DNA of 64,000 nt from Rhodamnia argentea (GCF_020921035.1 NC_063150.1:28567826-28631825); one strand, 5' to 3'. Counted from the stretch's first letter, positions 25,646 through 37,325 are shown. The notes: generated from the sequence alone by a model not told the origin. Program-made: numbers and translations.

Positions 25646-25766
25646 CGCCCTGACGACGGCAAACCACCACGACGCGAATCGTGCCCGCCAAGCCAAACGT
25701 CCCCGACGACATTTACCCGCGGTGGCGTGATTAGAAAAAAAAAGTGGGCCCCACAGGCACCGTGTG

Positions 25767-25775
25767 TATATAAAA
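25767..25775 (+). promoter_or_regulatory. TATA box of CP1
   Basis: TATATAAAA, followed by a CT-rich start region (CCCCTCTCTCCCTCT). The leader to the ATG at 25934 would be about 130 nt. Confidence 0.7.
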
Positions 25776-25933
25776 CCGAGCCCCTCTCTCCCTCTGTGGA
25801 GATCTATTGTTCATCAATTTCACGTTGCGCCTTTCATTTGCAACCATACAAAAGAAGAAGAAGAGCCACAGAGCGCAAGAAGCCGCCCAGAAAGGAGACT
25901 CTCGAGATTCGTTCGGCGCACAAGATCGTCCGG

Positions 25934-26464
25934 ATGTGCCCTTCCGACCGAAACCTCCGCCGAGAGGCCCCGGCGAGGCCCCACCTCAGGTCGGCGTTCG
26001 ACGTCCTGGACGCCGACCGCGACGGCAAGATCAGCAGCGACGACCTCCGCTCCTTCTACGCCGGATTCTCCTTCGGCGAGGCTGGGGGCGGCGACGAGGA
26101 CGTCCTGGCGACGATGATGGCGGTCGCGGACGCGAACCGCGACGGCTTCGTGGAGTACGAGGAGTTCGAGCGCGTGCTGGGCGGCGCGAAGGCTGCCCCG
26201 GGGAGGGCGAGGACGCGGTCGCGGGAGGCGGCGGCGGCGGCGTCGGGGGCCGGGCTCATGGAGGAAGTGTTCAGGGTGATGGACAAGGACGGGGACGGGA
26301 GGCTGAGCTACGAGGACCTGAGGAGCTACATGGCGTGGGCGGGGCTAGGCGCGAGCGAGGACGAGATCAAGGCGATGATCAGGCTGGGGGGCGGCGACGA
26401 GGCGGAGGGCGTGTCGCTGGACGGGCTGATGAAGGTTTTGGCCGTCGACGACGGCTTCTTCTGA
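25934..26464 (+). CDS. CP1: Calcium-binding EF-hand protein CP1 (calmodulin-like), intronless
   Basis: 176 residues. The start MCPSDR matches the characteristic start of Arabidopsis calcium-binding protein CP1 (from memory). Three EF-hand loops are complete: D26-D37 (DADRDGKISSDD), D66-E77 (DANRDGFVEYEE) and D117-D128 (DKDGDGRLSYED). Loops 1 and 3 end in Asp rather than Glu at position 12, which usually alters calcium/magnesium preference. A fourth hand near residues 152-170 is degenerate (GGGDEAEGVSLDG). The linker between hands 2 and 3 (about residues 84-106) is Ala/Arg-rich and low in complexity. The protein is expected to be a soluble calcium sensor. The coding region is much more GC-rich than its surroundings, as in many intronless plant CML genes. 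The upstream frame is open to 25475, but the ATG at 25934 follows a good TATA/leader layout and matches the family start. Confidence 0.92.
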   Translation: MCPSDRNLRREAPARPHLRSAFDVLDADRDGKISSDDLRSFYAGFSFGEAGGGDEDVLATMMAVADANRDGFVEYEEFERVLGGAKAAPGRARTRSREAAAAASGAGLMEEVFRVMDKDGDGRLSYEDLRSYMAWAGLGASEDEIKAMIRLGGGDEAEGVSLDGLMKVLAVDDGFF

Positions 26465-27138
26465 GGGTTTTCTCTTGTTCTGAAACCCCCCCCCTTTTTT
26501 TTGCCCTCTTCCAAGGAACCATTTCTAAGGCTAATATTGCGTGATTAAAATATATTAACTTTACTTAAAACAAAATTTAGCAGAACATGTTTAAGCAATC
26601 GCTGAGAGATTGCTAAATCTCTTAATTTTTTTTATTATCGAAAAGCCAGGTATTCTCATTCACTAACAACGTTCGAAAAACAACCGGAAGGAACATCAAA
26701 ACATAGCAAATTCCGAAGAATGTGAGAGGAATTAGACAAAGAATTGGGTGGGAGAAAGCCTAATCTATGTGCTTTAGCAAACTAAACCGTTTAACTTTTG
26801 TGAAATTTGTTACATCGCATTACGACAGCCAAGCCGTCGACCGACATCGGAAAATTTACTGAAATGCCATTGTACCTCCTCTGCATTATTCGCGGTAGTT
26901 GGTGGCCATGGCTTTAGTTAAATGTTTGTACAGCGAAATAGGACGGGGTCATTCTTACCAACCTGCCCGACTGCGATCGAGCCAGCGATGTGATCTGTGT
27001 GTATTAATGGGCGAAATTGCGTGCCCGAACAAGATCTCGAGAAACAAAAGGCGTGCATCGGCCCCGGTTCTCCGGTTTCGAAAAGGAGAAGAAAAACCCT
27101 AATTAGTAAATTGTTATTATTTTTCCTTTTTTATATTT
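26465..27138. other. CP1 3' region and intergenic
   Basis: C- and T-runs follow the stop codon. The rest is AT-rich and contains no gene I can support. Confidence 0.5.
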
Positions 27139-28192
27139 GGGAAACTCTCACTTATAAGGAATAGAAGAAACAAACAAAATTTGTAAGGAATAGAATGGGG
27201 AAAAAAAAAACCTAGAAAAAGAAGAAGAAATCATTGGTTACGGGATCAATCTTGGAATCGAATCGAGAACCGCTTGGATCGGGTTGAAATGGCCGGTTCG
27301 GTTCGGTTCTCGGATGCGCTAGTTCGATTTTTGATTTCATAAAAGTGGAATCAGTGATTTTCGGTCTGATTCTTGATTCCAAGGAGGAACTCGACCGCCT
27401 GGACCAGATTGGACCGATTATTATGGTTATGCTAATAATAAGTATTATTATTACTGTTGTTATTATTTCATAAATATAAACTATTAATCCATCAGTTACT
27501 TTTTTTATTTTTTTAAGTGCAAACCTAATTTTAATTAATGTATTAAAATTAAAGTCCATGTTGTTCACCCCTATTAATAATCGACGGGTTCCATTGTATT
27601 GCCTACTGAACTCGATGGACCGGTCTGGTCCAAGGACCATCAAGTCCCATTTCCGGTTCCCGAATGGGATCGGATCGGATTGGATTGTGAACTGATCACC
27701 CCTGTCACAAATGGAGAATCGACTCTATCCCGTTTTATTTTAGATTTGGAAATAAGAATCGATCCGCACCGAAGACGATCGCCCAAAGTCTAGGATGCAA
27801 TTTGAACCAACGGGTTATTTAAGAAATCTGGAATCGAAAGCTATGTATCTTCTGCCAATACATGACAAAAAAATGAGAAAGAGGGAATTGTCCTTGTCCG
27901 TATGTCCCGGCCTCTCGTCAAGAGTCTGCCTGGGTTCAGCTTGCCATGTGATCAAGTAAAGTAAAGAAAGCATCTTTGGCTATCGATGTCTCCAGTGGGC
28001 AACTTAGCCTTTTGAATAATCGAATCAGACCTCTCGTGTGATGCGGATTTGATTTCGTACAAAAGGGATCGAATTGATTCGCGAGTCTTTACTTATAGGC
28101 GTGATAGAAAATTGGTCCAGTGGATTCACGAGGGCGTATCTGACACCATTCAAATTTACATGGTTGTATCTTTTGGTCAAAGTCGAATCTCT

Positions 28193-28196
<4 letters not shown>

Positions 28197-28248
<52 letters not shown>
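28197..28248. repeat. (CT)n microsatellite
   Basis: About 26 uninterrupted CT units, within copy 1 of the tandem duplication and absent from copy 2. Confidence 0.95.
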
Positions 28249-28250
<2 letters not shown>

Positions 28251-28559
28251 TATTAGTTTTTTTATTTATTTATGAAAAGCATGCCATAGTATCTTCTTTG
28301 GAACTAGCTCAAGATTTTTGAATTTTGATCTAGCAAAAGTTAAGGTAGGCGATGTGGTAGGTTTTTAAGAGTGCCGACCCGGTGAAGTTAGATCTATATA
28401 GAGGTTTACGAACCAAACCAAAGCATGCCATTGTATCTACTTTGGAACTAAGCTTTTTTGGAGCAATTTATTCTAAATTTTGTATCTAGCAAATAGTTAA
28501 CGGTAGGCGATATGGTAGGTTTTTAAGAGTGCCGACCCGGTGAAGTTAGATCTATTTAG

Positions 28560-28760
28560 AGGTTTTAAATAATTTTAAGATTTTTGGTTTTTTAAAATTA
28601 TGTGGAATACCAAAAATTATTAAAAAAATTCCAAATCCGAGCTGAATCACGCACTAAATTGGCACTATTATAAGCTTTAGGACTTAATTGGCACCAATAC
28701 AAAAGGTTTGGAACTAAATTGGCATAAAAAATAGGATTGGAAAAAAAAAAGGTTTACGGT
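28560..28760. mobile_element. Right-arm fragment of a family 3 inverted-repeat element
   Basis: Contains 'gcactaaattggcactattataagctttaggacttaattggcacc' and 'ggtttggaactaaattggcat', the typical arm of family 3, but no matching left arm or GC-rich centre. Confidence 0.45.
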
Positions 28761-29929
28761 TTATGAACCGTTTCTTTTATATGAAAAGTACATCCTCGTA
28801 AACCGAACCAAACCAAATGTTGAAAATGATTCGGTGGAATGGTTTGAATTGCGTTGTTCTCACCTCTTTATCAATAGATAGGTAGATAATATGTCTGCGG
28901 CTCAAAGATGATGTAGTTGGGAGCAACGAATGATATTTCACCAAATATAGAAACAGGATTTACCATCCGCTCTAATACCAACTTGTTGGGAGCGCAAGCA
29001 GAAGTCCGATACCTTCATTAGGGGAAATCGTCTAGAGCGCGCCTAAGCTCGAGTTTGTTAATATATCCAGTTGGACTCATATTCGATTAAAAGTTTAAGA
29101 CAATGAGTTATAAACCAATTGGAATATATTAACTGCTCACACCACACCACTTATCCGATGTGTGATTTCTTTAGCGCAACTTACATGAGAATTTTTTTGA
29201 GATCAAAACTCACACATGCATTTCAATAGATACATAATACAAATCACAAAGCTGATGATAATATACAAATTGCAACACTAGGGCTTGTATTGTGTTGGGA
29301 AACTCCCACTTGTGAGGAATAGAAAAAACCCACAAATTAAAAAAAAGGAAAAACGAGAAGAAGAAATCATAGGTTGTGGGATCAATCTTAGAATTGAATC
29401 GGACATGCGAAGGGGTGTGATTCATACTCCCTATTGACACAAGAGTACGGGATATCGTTGGATGTAGCCCTAGTTTAAAGGTGAACTAGAATAAACCTCG
29501 TGTCTTTATTTCTCTTTTTCACTTTTACGTTTTATTTCGTTGTTGTGGTCCACCGAATCCTAATAATGGGCTGGTTTGGTTTCATGACCACTTGGGCCGC
29601 TTCTAGAATCTACGAATGGAGAACTACCAGCACTAAAATCGATCACCCATAGTCTAGGATGCAATTTGGACCAAATGATTATTTAAGATCTAGAAGTGAA
29701 AGCTACGTCTTTTTTGCCGATACATGACAACAAATGAGAAAGAGAGAATGTCTTGTCTGTATATCCCGGCTAGGAATCATCGACACTCTTTGGGGGCCTT
29801 CGTGTCGTGTCTAACAATCTTCGACATGCTATCGACACTTGGTCGGCGCTCTATACACGCCAAGAACACGCAAGTCCAGCATTTCACCACATACATTTTG
29901 ACACGTACATGATCAATTTTAAGCATTTG

Positions 29930-29930
<1 letters not shown>

Positions 29931-29989
<59 letters not shown>
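29931..29989. repeat. (CA)n microsatellite
   Basis: About 29 uninterrupted CA units within copy 2 of the tandem duplication. A short (GAA)n run follows at about 30066-30088. Confidence 0.95.
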
Positions 29990-29991
<2 letters not shown>

Positions 29992-31030
29992 AAGTCATAT
30001 CCCAACCCCCGCAAAATTAATATGTTCAATCAGCCCAACATATCTAATTGTGCATCCCTAACATAAGAAGAAGAAGAAGAAGAAGAAGTTCATTACCGAT
30101 ATTTTTATATATACATGATAAAATATGTATTTAACATATAATATGTCAAAATGTGTTGAAATTTTCTATTTTTATAAAAATGAAGTTTCGACTTTTCATG
30201 TCGCGTGTCGGTGCTAGTTAGTGTCCCGGTCTCTCGTCAAGAATGTCTTTACCTTGTGATCAAGTAAGTAAAGAAAGCATCTTTGGTTGTCAATGTCTCC
30301 AATGGCCACTAGCCTTTTGAATAATCAAAGCCCCTTCTTGTATGATGCGAATTTGATTTCGTACAAAAGGGATGGAATCGATTGGCGACTCTTACTTGAA
30401 GGCGTGATAGAAAATTGGAGGGTCGTGGTCTCATGGACTCATGAGGGCGCATCCGACACCATTCGAATTGGACGAGAAGACTTACGCAATATGGACAAAT
30501 TTACATTATTTTATCTTTTGGTCATAGTTTAATTATCTCGAGATTTTTGAATTTTGATTTAGCAAAGTTGAGGTAGGCGATTTGGTTTGCGAACTGTTTA
30601 AAAATTATACATCCCCTCGTAAACCGGACCAAACCAAATGCTGGAAATGATTCGGCTGAACGATTGAATTGTACTATGCTCACTTCTTTATGAATTGATA
30701 CAAAAACTAGTATAGCATGTGGCCAAGGAGGGCTCAAAGAGCTTTATTGAGAGCGCACAATAGAAGCTCAATACATTCACTTGGAAAGATCGTTAAGAGC
30801 AAGCCCAAGTTCGAACCCGTCAACATATCTTGCTAGATTCATATTCTCTCAAAATCTTAAGCCAATAAAGTATGGGTCAACTAGGATATATTAAATGCTC
30901 ACACCACATCAATTCTCCGATGCGTGACTTCTTTTGCACAACTCATATGTGCATCCGAACATATACTTAATACAAATCGCAAAGTTGATAGTAGTATACA
31001 AGTTGCAACACTAGGACTTCTATTGAGCTA

Positions 31031-34013
31031 CCCACCCAATGACCATACACAAGACCATGTATCAATTATATATATGTATATATGCATGTCCGACCTGTAT
31101 TGCAACATCACATGTAAGACCCGGCTTACATTTGACGTTCTAGTTTCATTTTTTGGGCCACAATTCTAAGTACATCCGGAATTGTCCTGCATAACTTATG
31201 CCCGGCCAACTCACTGGGCATCTTTAGGCCCAGGTTAGTGATCTCAACGTGATTTGACATATTATGAGAGGGATACAGAGGCACAAACCCTAGCCAATAA
31301 AAGTGCCACCGGCTGCTGATGCTGATATAACCGGCCTTAAGCCCAAGCCTCGGTCGATACATTCCTTAAATTCTGCTTTGTCACCGGATTAGGTGCTCTG
31401 GAAGCGTCGTTGGCGCATCTCCGACATCCTATGAATGAACCGGAATCGTATGTATGGAGAGTTGCTATTACATCGTGCGATCGGATGATGGGAACGGACA
31501 GGAAAACGCTGCTCGAGAGGAGAGCATGTAACGGAAACTCCCGGCCTGGAAGGTGTTTTGCTGGCGACAGAAAAGGGTAAATGGTCGACTTCTGGCTATT
31601 GCCGAACACCTGTTTATTCTTGTTTTGGCACATAAGACTATCAAACAAGCCTATGCAACACATACTCGTGCTGTCGTACTGTTACCGTAGGCGAGAACTC
31701 AGGTTTGTTTCAATCTTGTTTTAAGGAAAAGATGATAGGAGCCGTCAGGGAATCAGGAGAAAAGTCTCTCTCGTCGTTCTCGATCTAAGCTGCCCTCGAA
31801 ACATAACTGACCAACCTGTTCAAGTTCACTAGAGCCTTCGAGTTGCCTAATGAACATACATTCTAATCCCATCTATTGCGAGTCAACAGCCTCCAAATTT
31901 CAACCACCAAATGGTTCAGCATTCTCTTCGATTAAAGGAATTGCATCCGTTCATTAGTGATTACATACGCCATTCCACTGCTTATCTTTTGAACTGTTTG
32001 GCCATAATTTACTTGCAGAATACTTCCTCCTGGTTCCAATTTTCTAGATATTTCTATTGCTATGATTGTTGGATTACATTCACGGAGTCATCCTTCCCAA
32101 GAGCTCTTAATTCAAAGTAAGTGAGTGAGCTGAGAGAATACTGCATTATCAACAGCAAGATACCTAACTCGAGTGCAATTTTTACTCATGAAGGAGCTTA
32201 ATTAGCTACAAGGACCATGAAGAAATAGTAGACCATGAATAGTCTATTTCGTATGAGCAGTGAATATTTGTAATGAGCTTCTTAGATATGTAACAGGCAT
32301 TGTTGTATGCTGGGGTCAGATAATATTATCGACCTAACTTCTGAAAGGGTGCTCAGTTGGAATCGGCTTTTAACTAATGATTCTTGCGTCATTCTCGAGC
32401 GGGATCGGGGACTTTTGGGTACGCCTTCCCCGCCTGACGTTATCACCACTGATGTGCTAATGACAGGCATGGAGGTATGGGAAGGGGACCTAGTTTTTGG
32501 AGTCCCCCACCCTGTCGGAACACTTTTAAATCAAACAATGAATGGCTTTTTAAGGATGATCAGGCTTAGACAAGGACACTTAAGCTGTTCATCATCGATC
32601 AACTCTATTTTAAAGTCTGTAAGCACTAATGTACTCTTCACTTATTGCAGAATAGAGAATTACCCAAGTCTTTGACTCTCTTTCTAGAGCAAGAGGTGTC
32701 GAGTTTGAGGACTCGAATCTGATTTCTCGCACCCACTTTTACCGATTTTTGGGCTAACCATTCTTTGTACATACATCTCAGGTTCCACATGTTCTTTCAT
32801 CCACGCATGTATTGAATTTGCATGATTCAGTCCCTTCCTGTGCCGAGGAGGATCAGAAGTATGGTATAATCAATGTCATTTCCCAAAAACTTGAGCTTCC
32901 AAAATAAATGGTTGCACATTTAAAGTTAAGTCTTACTCACACCCAAAGAAGTTTTACGAAGGATTATTAGCAGTTTGTAATGAAGAAACCGTTCCATAGA
33001 GAAAATTTGTATCGCTGTGGTGATATTATGCGTAATGTTGGACCACTGTCATAATGGTAGGAGTGTTATCCGGTGATTAAATTCTCGCGGAGAAGCGAAT
33101 GAAGATTAGCTGATGAAAAACAGACCTTTTATCTAATGCTGCGTTTACACATGAAGGTAAATATATGGATATTCGATGCGAGTGATTGACGTGATTTTAA
33201 GGCCAGTTTACAACAAGAACTCCCGTAGATTTGACAATGCAAAGAACGCCAAACATGAAAATCCTTGAAACACGCAGCAATTGTCATTGAGCCTTATGTT
33301 CGATCTCTTCATTTCGACTACGAACCTCTAGAAACGAAAACACAAAGACCGTTATATTTTAGAAAGTAGCTAGTTTGATCGTGCATATGAATGACTCCAA
33401 GGTACATTGGCGGGATAGACGCATCAGCATCCTTAGATCTGAAGGAACTTCGAAGGAAGCTCCTAACTGTATACAATGTGCAAATTAAGCCGAATAATGA
33501 CGCAAATGTAGCCTCGGTTCCATAATTTGATGAAACGAGCAGTCGGGGGAAGTCAATATTGCTGCTCCATCTTTTAGGGTTTCCATCGAGTGAGATTATA
33601 TCTCCCTTTCTTTATCGTCCAATCCAACATCGAGAGTTTTCGTTGAACCAAATATACTTAACCTAATCAACCTCTGCCTGCATGTAAGAGAATATAAGAT
33701 GTTACTCATCGCTCTCTTCGGTACCTGATTATCTCTCGTCACATCGTTTGCTTAATCTTGAAGTTTCAGAGGAGACATGCTATTATAACCACATAAAACC
33801 AAGCTACAGCCAGGATTCTTTATTTCCATATGCTGTAGTACACAGAACACATAGCAGGTATGGCCTAAGGCCAGCTATGATCATGACATATATGTTGCGT
33901 CACACATAAATCGCACAAGAGAGACACCACAAGGGTACGAAGAAGCTGATCATTTCAACTTTCTGGTGGAAATCAACATGTCATCTATGCTTTTAAACAT
34001 GAGTTTTCCCAAC
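31031..34013. other. Intergenic, no supported gene
   Basis: Mixed sequence with short reading frames only. An ATG-less frame at 32307-32675 has fairly normal amino-acid composition but no recognisable domain. About 33720-34013 is probably the transcribed 3' region of the first peptide gene, because it is shared with the regions downstream of its paralogues. Confidence 0.45.
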
Positions 34014-34083
34014 TTATTCATTCATCGCTATACCTATAATTTTACATTGCGACTGACCATTCCCACCTCCAGGTGGAGCGGTA

Positions 34084-34449
34084 CTAGGGGCCTGTGATGA
34101 AATGGTGAGAACTATCGCCGTCGGAGTCAACCGGAGTGCTTGAGTAGGTGTTATATCCATCGTTCTTCTCCCGCTGGGGCCCGGTTTTAGCGTCGGTGTT
34201 GCCTGTAGTGGTAGCAGTGGTAGGAGTAGAAGAAGTACTAGAAGTGCTCGTGGAACCGGGGGTCTTGCTTGAAGCAGTAGTAGCGGTGGAGGTAGAAGAA
34301 ATGGTAGCATCGCTACTGCCAGCATTAGCTTTGCGGCCTGTGCTCGCATCAGCGAGCCGACGCCCCTGCAGATTCTTGGGCTTTGCATCGGCTTGTAGAG
34401 CTGCCGCGACCAGCACGAGGACAAGGAAGAGCACAAATGCTGCCTTCAT
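34084..34449 (-). CDS. Small secreted peptide precursor, array copy 1 (intact)
   Basis: 121 residues, single coding exon, TAG stop. Residues 1-22 are a textbook signal peptide (MKAAFVLFLVLVLVAAALQA, then DA). The middle (about 40-90) is almost only Ser, Thr, Ala, Gly and Asn. The C-terminus, residues 98-121, starts GYNTYSSTP and continues with an acidic DSDGDSSHH stretch. Copy 3 (39385-39738) shares the signal peptide, the RRLAD/RRLGD and GRKA blocks, TGPQ and the C-terminal block. That pattern (signal, variable spacer, conserved C-terminus) is typical of plant signalling-peptide precursors. I do not recognise the family: it lacks CLE, CEP, RGF, PSK, IDA or CIF consensus sequences. A TATA box lies at 34785-34792, giving a leader of about 300 nt. 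Confidence 0.75.
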   Translation of the reverse strand: MKAAFVLFLVLVLVAAALQADAKPKNLQGRRLADASTGRKANAGSSDATISSTSTATTASSKTPGSTSTSSTSSTPTTATTTGNTDAKTGPQREKNDGYNTYSSTPVDSDGDSSHHFITGP

Positions 34450-34784
34450 GATTGGATTCAGTTACTTGACCCCTGAAAGGGTGGATTTACATTCATGCAA
34501 TTGATCGTCCGACAAAAACCGTATGATCTCTTTTCCATGGAGGCGATAAAAAGATGATCTACGACCTATTGATTCTAATGAAAACCCTTTTTCTCAATTA
34601 ATTTTTGCTAAAGAAAAATGTGGTAATTAACTTAACCCGAAGCCGCTTAAGCATGTTCTTGATAAGATGAGGTATGATACAGGAAGAAGATATTTGAAAT
34701 CAAGGGTTTTGCTTGGACATACCAGATTATGTGGCGAGGGAGTGTCTCCACTTGGTGCGATGATCTGGTGGTCCTTCGCGTCGA

Positions 34785-34792
34785 ATTTATAG
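34785..34792 (-). promoter_or_regulatory. TATA box of peptide gene copy 1
   Basis: The minus strand reads CTATAAAT inside a block conserved in all copies ('..tataaa/gt...', 'tgctagggtt' just upstream). It is about 335 bp from the ATG, the same spacing as in copies 2 and 3. Confidence 0.6.
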
Positions 34793-34882
34793 ACGAGTGA
34801 ATTTCTTCTGTTGCTAGGGTTAGAGAACACAGGATGCTCATCAGATAAGAACTAAGCAACTCGAATCTTTCTTTAGGAAAAG

Positions 34883-34970
34883 CAGATTTAGAGTGGGGGG
34901 GAATCACAGTGTTGCTGCACCACTAGAACAGGTTAAGCCACCAAAGAAGTAATCATGATTAAGATTGATA
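34883..34970 (-). promoter_or_regulatory. Conserved upstream block of peptide gene copy 1
   Basis: Plus-strand text 'gagtgggggggaatcacagtgttgctgcacca' followed by 'aagccaccaaagaagtaatcatgattaag' recurs upstream of the other three copies (37235-37325, 40194-40287, 43145-43272) at about 90-180 bp beyond the TATA position. Confidence 0.55.
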
Positions 34971-36490
34971 ATGTCCATCAAACTCGTGGGTTGGCATTCA
35001 AAAGATTTCGTGATTATTGAGGGGCAATGTCCCCATTCTAGGGTTCATATATGGGAGTCATGAGATGATGATTTTCGCTTTTTCTGTCAGCAATTATTAC
35101 ATGACACTACGTTGAACTTTGCTAACTGGGAGAGTACGAATTCTAACTAGAGACATAACTGGGATCAAAGGGCATGGTTAAAGTTAATTATTGTTAGGTA
35201 GTTGGTTCTCTTTAAACGGCCATTAACGGTCCATGTCCAAAGGATGATCACGTGGTAAAGATTTGTCAATTACATGCATCGTTAACGTGGGAATAGCATG
35301 AAAAACAGGAGCATAAACACCCTTTAGGTCAGAATTTCATTGCATTCTCACACTCACAATGCATTAGTTAATCAACTAATATCTAGGAATATGGGTTATG
35401 TACTCTTCACTAAATCGGTCCTCTGACACACAAGATCCATTTTTACTTTTTGATTTTTTAAACTTCGACATTTCTATAATGACGCAAAACAATTTTCACA
35501 ATCTATAAATTAGGACATGGAATTTCACATATAATTCATTATGATTAACTTAAACAATATTTTGAATTTTGGGGAGAAAGTAAGATAAAAATGTACCTTT
35601 TTATTTCAAAATAGTGTAAAAATATGCAAGTCAAATTAGTATTAGGTTGGGATAGGTATAGAAACAAGACTTAAGGTTTTAATTTTGTTAAATCAAGGGT
35701 TTAAGATCTTAAGAAAGCCACAATGAAATCCCAAGCTCACCCTAGGTGGAATCGGGCATCGAAAATGACACTTGACAAAATGACCAACTATTGCACCGGA
35801 ATCGCTTTTGGTTTTATTTTCCTCTCGCAAATTCCACGGACAAGGAGCTCGAGGCCCGATTGAAGCTATGTAAAATCCTTAATTCTTTAATTGACAAAAA
35901 AAGAATCTACAATTCTCAATTGACTAACGACCTAAATGTTAGCTCTTGTTTTTGCAATTATCCCAAAGCTTTGTTGTCAAGCATAGAAAAAGGGGTACCA
36001 AACATCTTAGAGAGAAATCTTATGAAGGATTCCCATATTATTTTGTGAGAAATGGAGCATTGACATTGTAGATTCACGACTCGGTATGTATAAAGAGCTT
36101 GTAGATGATAGAATGATCCACAATTTGCATTCAAATGGACAAAAGTTTACATGTACAATAATTTGGGCATGTATATGTACATGGACTATTTACGCATGCG
36201 CTTTGCTATGTATCTAGTCTTGAAGTTTAAGTTCAAGACATGATTTCACAATCACGTATAACCAAGCCAGGGCAAAGTTTTCTTCAGTTTTCTGTATCTC
36301 CTAGTACACAAGAGAGACCACACACTTATAGGCAACACAAAAGCTGATATATTCGAACATTCCAGTGGAAATCGACATGCGACATGCTTATGATCTAGGC
36401 TTCAAACATGAGTTCCCCAACTTATTCATTCATTTGCCTCGCCTATGTTTTACATTGAGGTCGACCATCCCAACCTCCAATACAAGCAGT
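34971..36490. other. Spacer between peptide copies 1 and 2
   Basis: AT-rich. Parts of 34971-35330 are shared with the upstream regions of the other copies (for example 'ggtagttggttct.ttta..ggccat.aacggt' and 'cacgtggtaaag'), showing that the duplicated unit extends about 0.9 kb upstream of the ATG. The rest is unique and has no gene. Confidence 0.5.
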
Positions 36491-36794
36491 CTAGCGGTCT
36501 ACTAAGAAATGGCGAGAACTATCAAAACCACTGGGAACAGTGTTGTCAACATCGGCCGGAGCGCTTGGGTAGTCACAACTGAAATAACCGTTGCTGTTCT
36601 CATGTTCGACCCTATTGTTTGTAGCGGTAGAAAGTGGCAACCCATTGATCCGGTGTCTTGCTTGAATTAGTAGCAGTATAAGAAACCGTAGCATCGCTAC
36701 CGCCATCACAAGCTTTGAGGTCCAATTGCTTGTGGGCAGGTAGAGCTGCCATGATCAGCACGAGGATGAGGAAGAGCGCAAATACCATCTTCAT
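36491..36794 (-). pseudogene. Secreted peptide precursor, array copy 2, frameshifted
   Basis: From the ATG at 36794 the frame gives a signal peptide (MKMVFALFLILVLIMAALPA) and SDATVSYTATNSSKTP, matching copies 1 and 3. It then runs into a stop at 36612. The conserved C-terminal part (NGYFSCDYPSAP...GFDSSRHF) continues in another frame to 36491. Much of the Ser/Thr spacer and the GRKA block are missing. The break is near 36640-36660. A small intron there cannot be excluded, but no good GT..AG pair is evident. Confidence 0.7.
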
Positions 36795-37120
36795 GGTTGT
36801 ATCCAGGTGCTCAACCCCGAAAGGATATAGCATTCACATCATGACCATCCAAAAATAATGGAGCGATTCGTTTAGGAAGCAATGAGGACGATTGTAAGAC
36901 CTATCGATTCAGATCAAAACATTTCTCAATTCCCCCCACGAACAGGCTCAAAAAGGGGGTACCAGACAAAACTCAAGACCACTTAAAGTTCTTCTTGATA
37001 TTAGCTGAGGCATGATACTGAAAGAAGATATTAGAATTCTAGGGTTTCGCTGGCCATCCTAGGTCATGTAACGAGGGAATTCTCTGCTCGTGTCAAGCTA
37101 CGTGTTGTCCATTATGTGCA

Positions 37121-37128
37121 ACTTATAG
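37121..37128 (-). promoter_or_regulatory. TATA-like box of peptide copy 2
   Basis: The minus strand reads CTATAAGT at the aligned position, about 330 bp from the ATG; one base weaker than in copies 1 and 3. The conserved upstream block follows at 37235-37325. Confidence 0.45.
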
Positions 37129-37325
37129 GCGAGTGAAATTCTTCTGTTGCTAGGGTTTAGAGATGACAGCACGTAGATCATCACCAGATCATAAGCTACA
37201 AAAAAGCACTTACGGGGATAACAAAGAAAAGAGGGCAAGTTTCGAGTGGGGGGCTCACAATGCTGCTTCACCATTGGAAGAGAGGTCAAGCCACCGAAGA
37301 AGTAATCATGATAAAGATTGATAAT

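Larger units (their letters stand above)
27139..31030. repeat. Old tandem duplication, two copies of about 1.7-2.2 kb
   Basis: Copy 1 runs about 27139-29293 and copy 2 about 29294-31030. Matching anchors in order are: 'gggaaactc.cactt.t.aggaatagaa' (27139 / 29298), 'gtctaggatgcaattt' (27788 / 29652), 'agtaaagaaagcatctttgg', 'gatttcgtacaaaaggga' (28051 / 30355), 'aaaccaaatg-tg-aaatgattcgg' and 'ttgcaacactagg.ctt' (29270 / 31003). Offsets drift from about 2160 to 1730 because of indels and microsatellites. No intact ORF. The blocks could be decayed LTR-retrotransposon DNA, since copy 2 starts TGTTGGGAAACTC, a common Copia LTR start. Confidence 0.7.

Noticed and set aside
25807-26544. A second long plus-strand frame over CP1
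   Set aside because: Arg/Gly-rich shadow of the EF-hand gene in another frame, with no ATG start in good context.
28197-30090. CRISPR-like regular repeats
   Set aside because: These are simple CT, CA and GAA microsatellites in plant DNA, with no spacer structure.
32307-32675. A 122-codon frame of normal composition
   Set aside because: No ATG start, no splice context and no recognised domain; chance cannot be excluded.
32690-33090. tRNA-like strings ('gactcgaatctg', 'taatggtaggag')
   Set aside because: They cannot be arranged into a cloverleaf with acceptor stem and anticodon arm.
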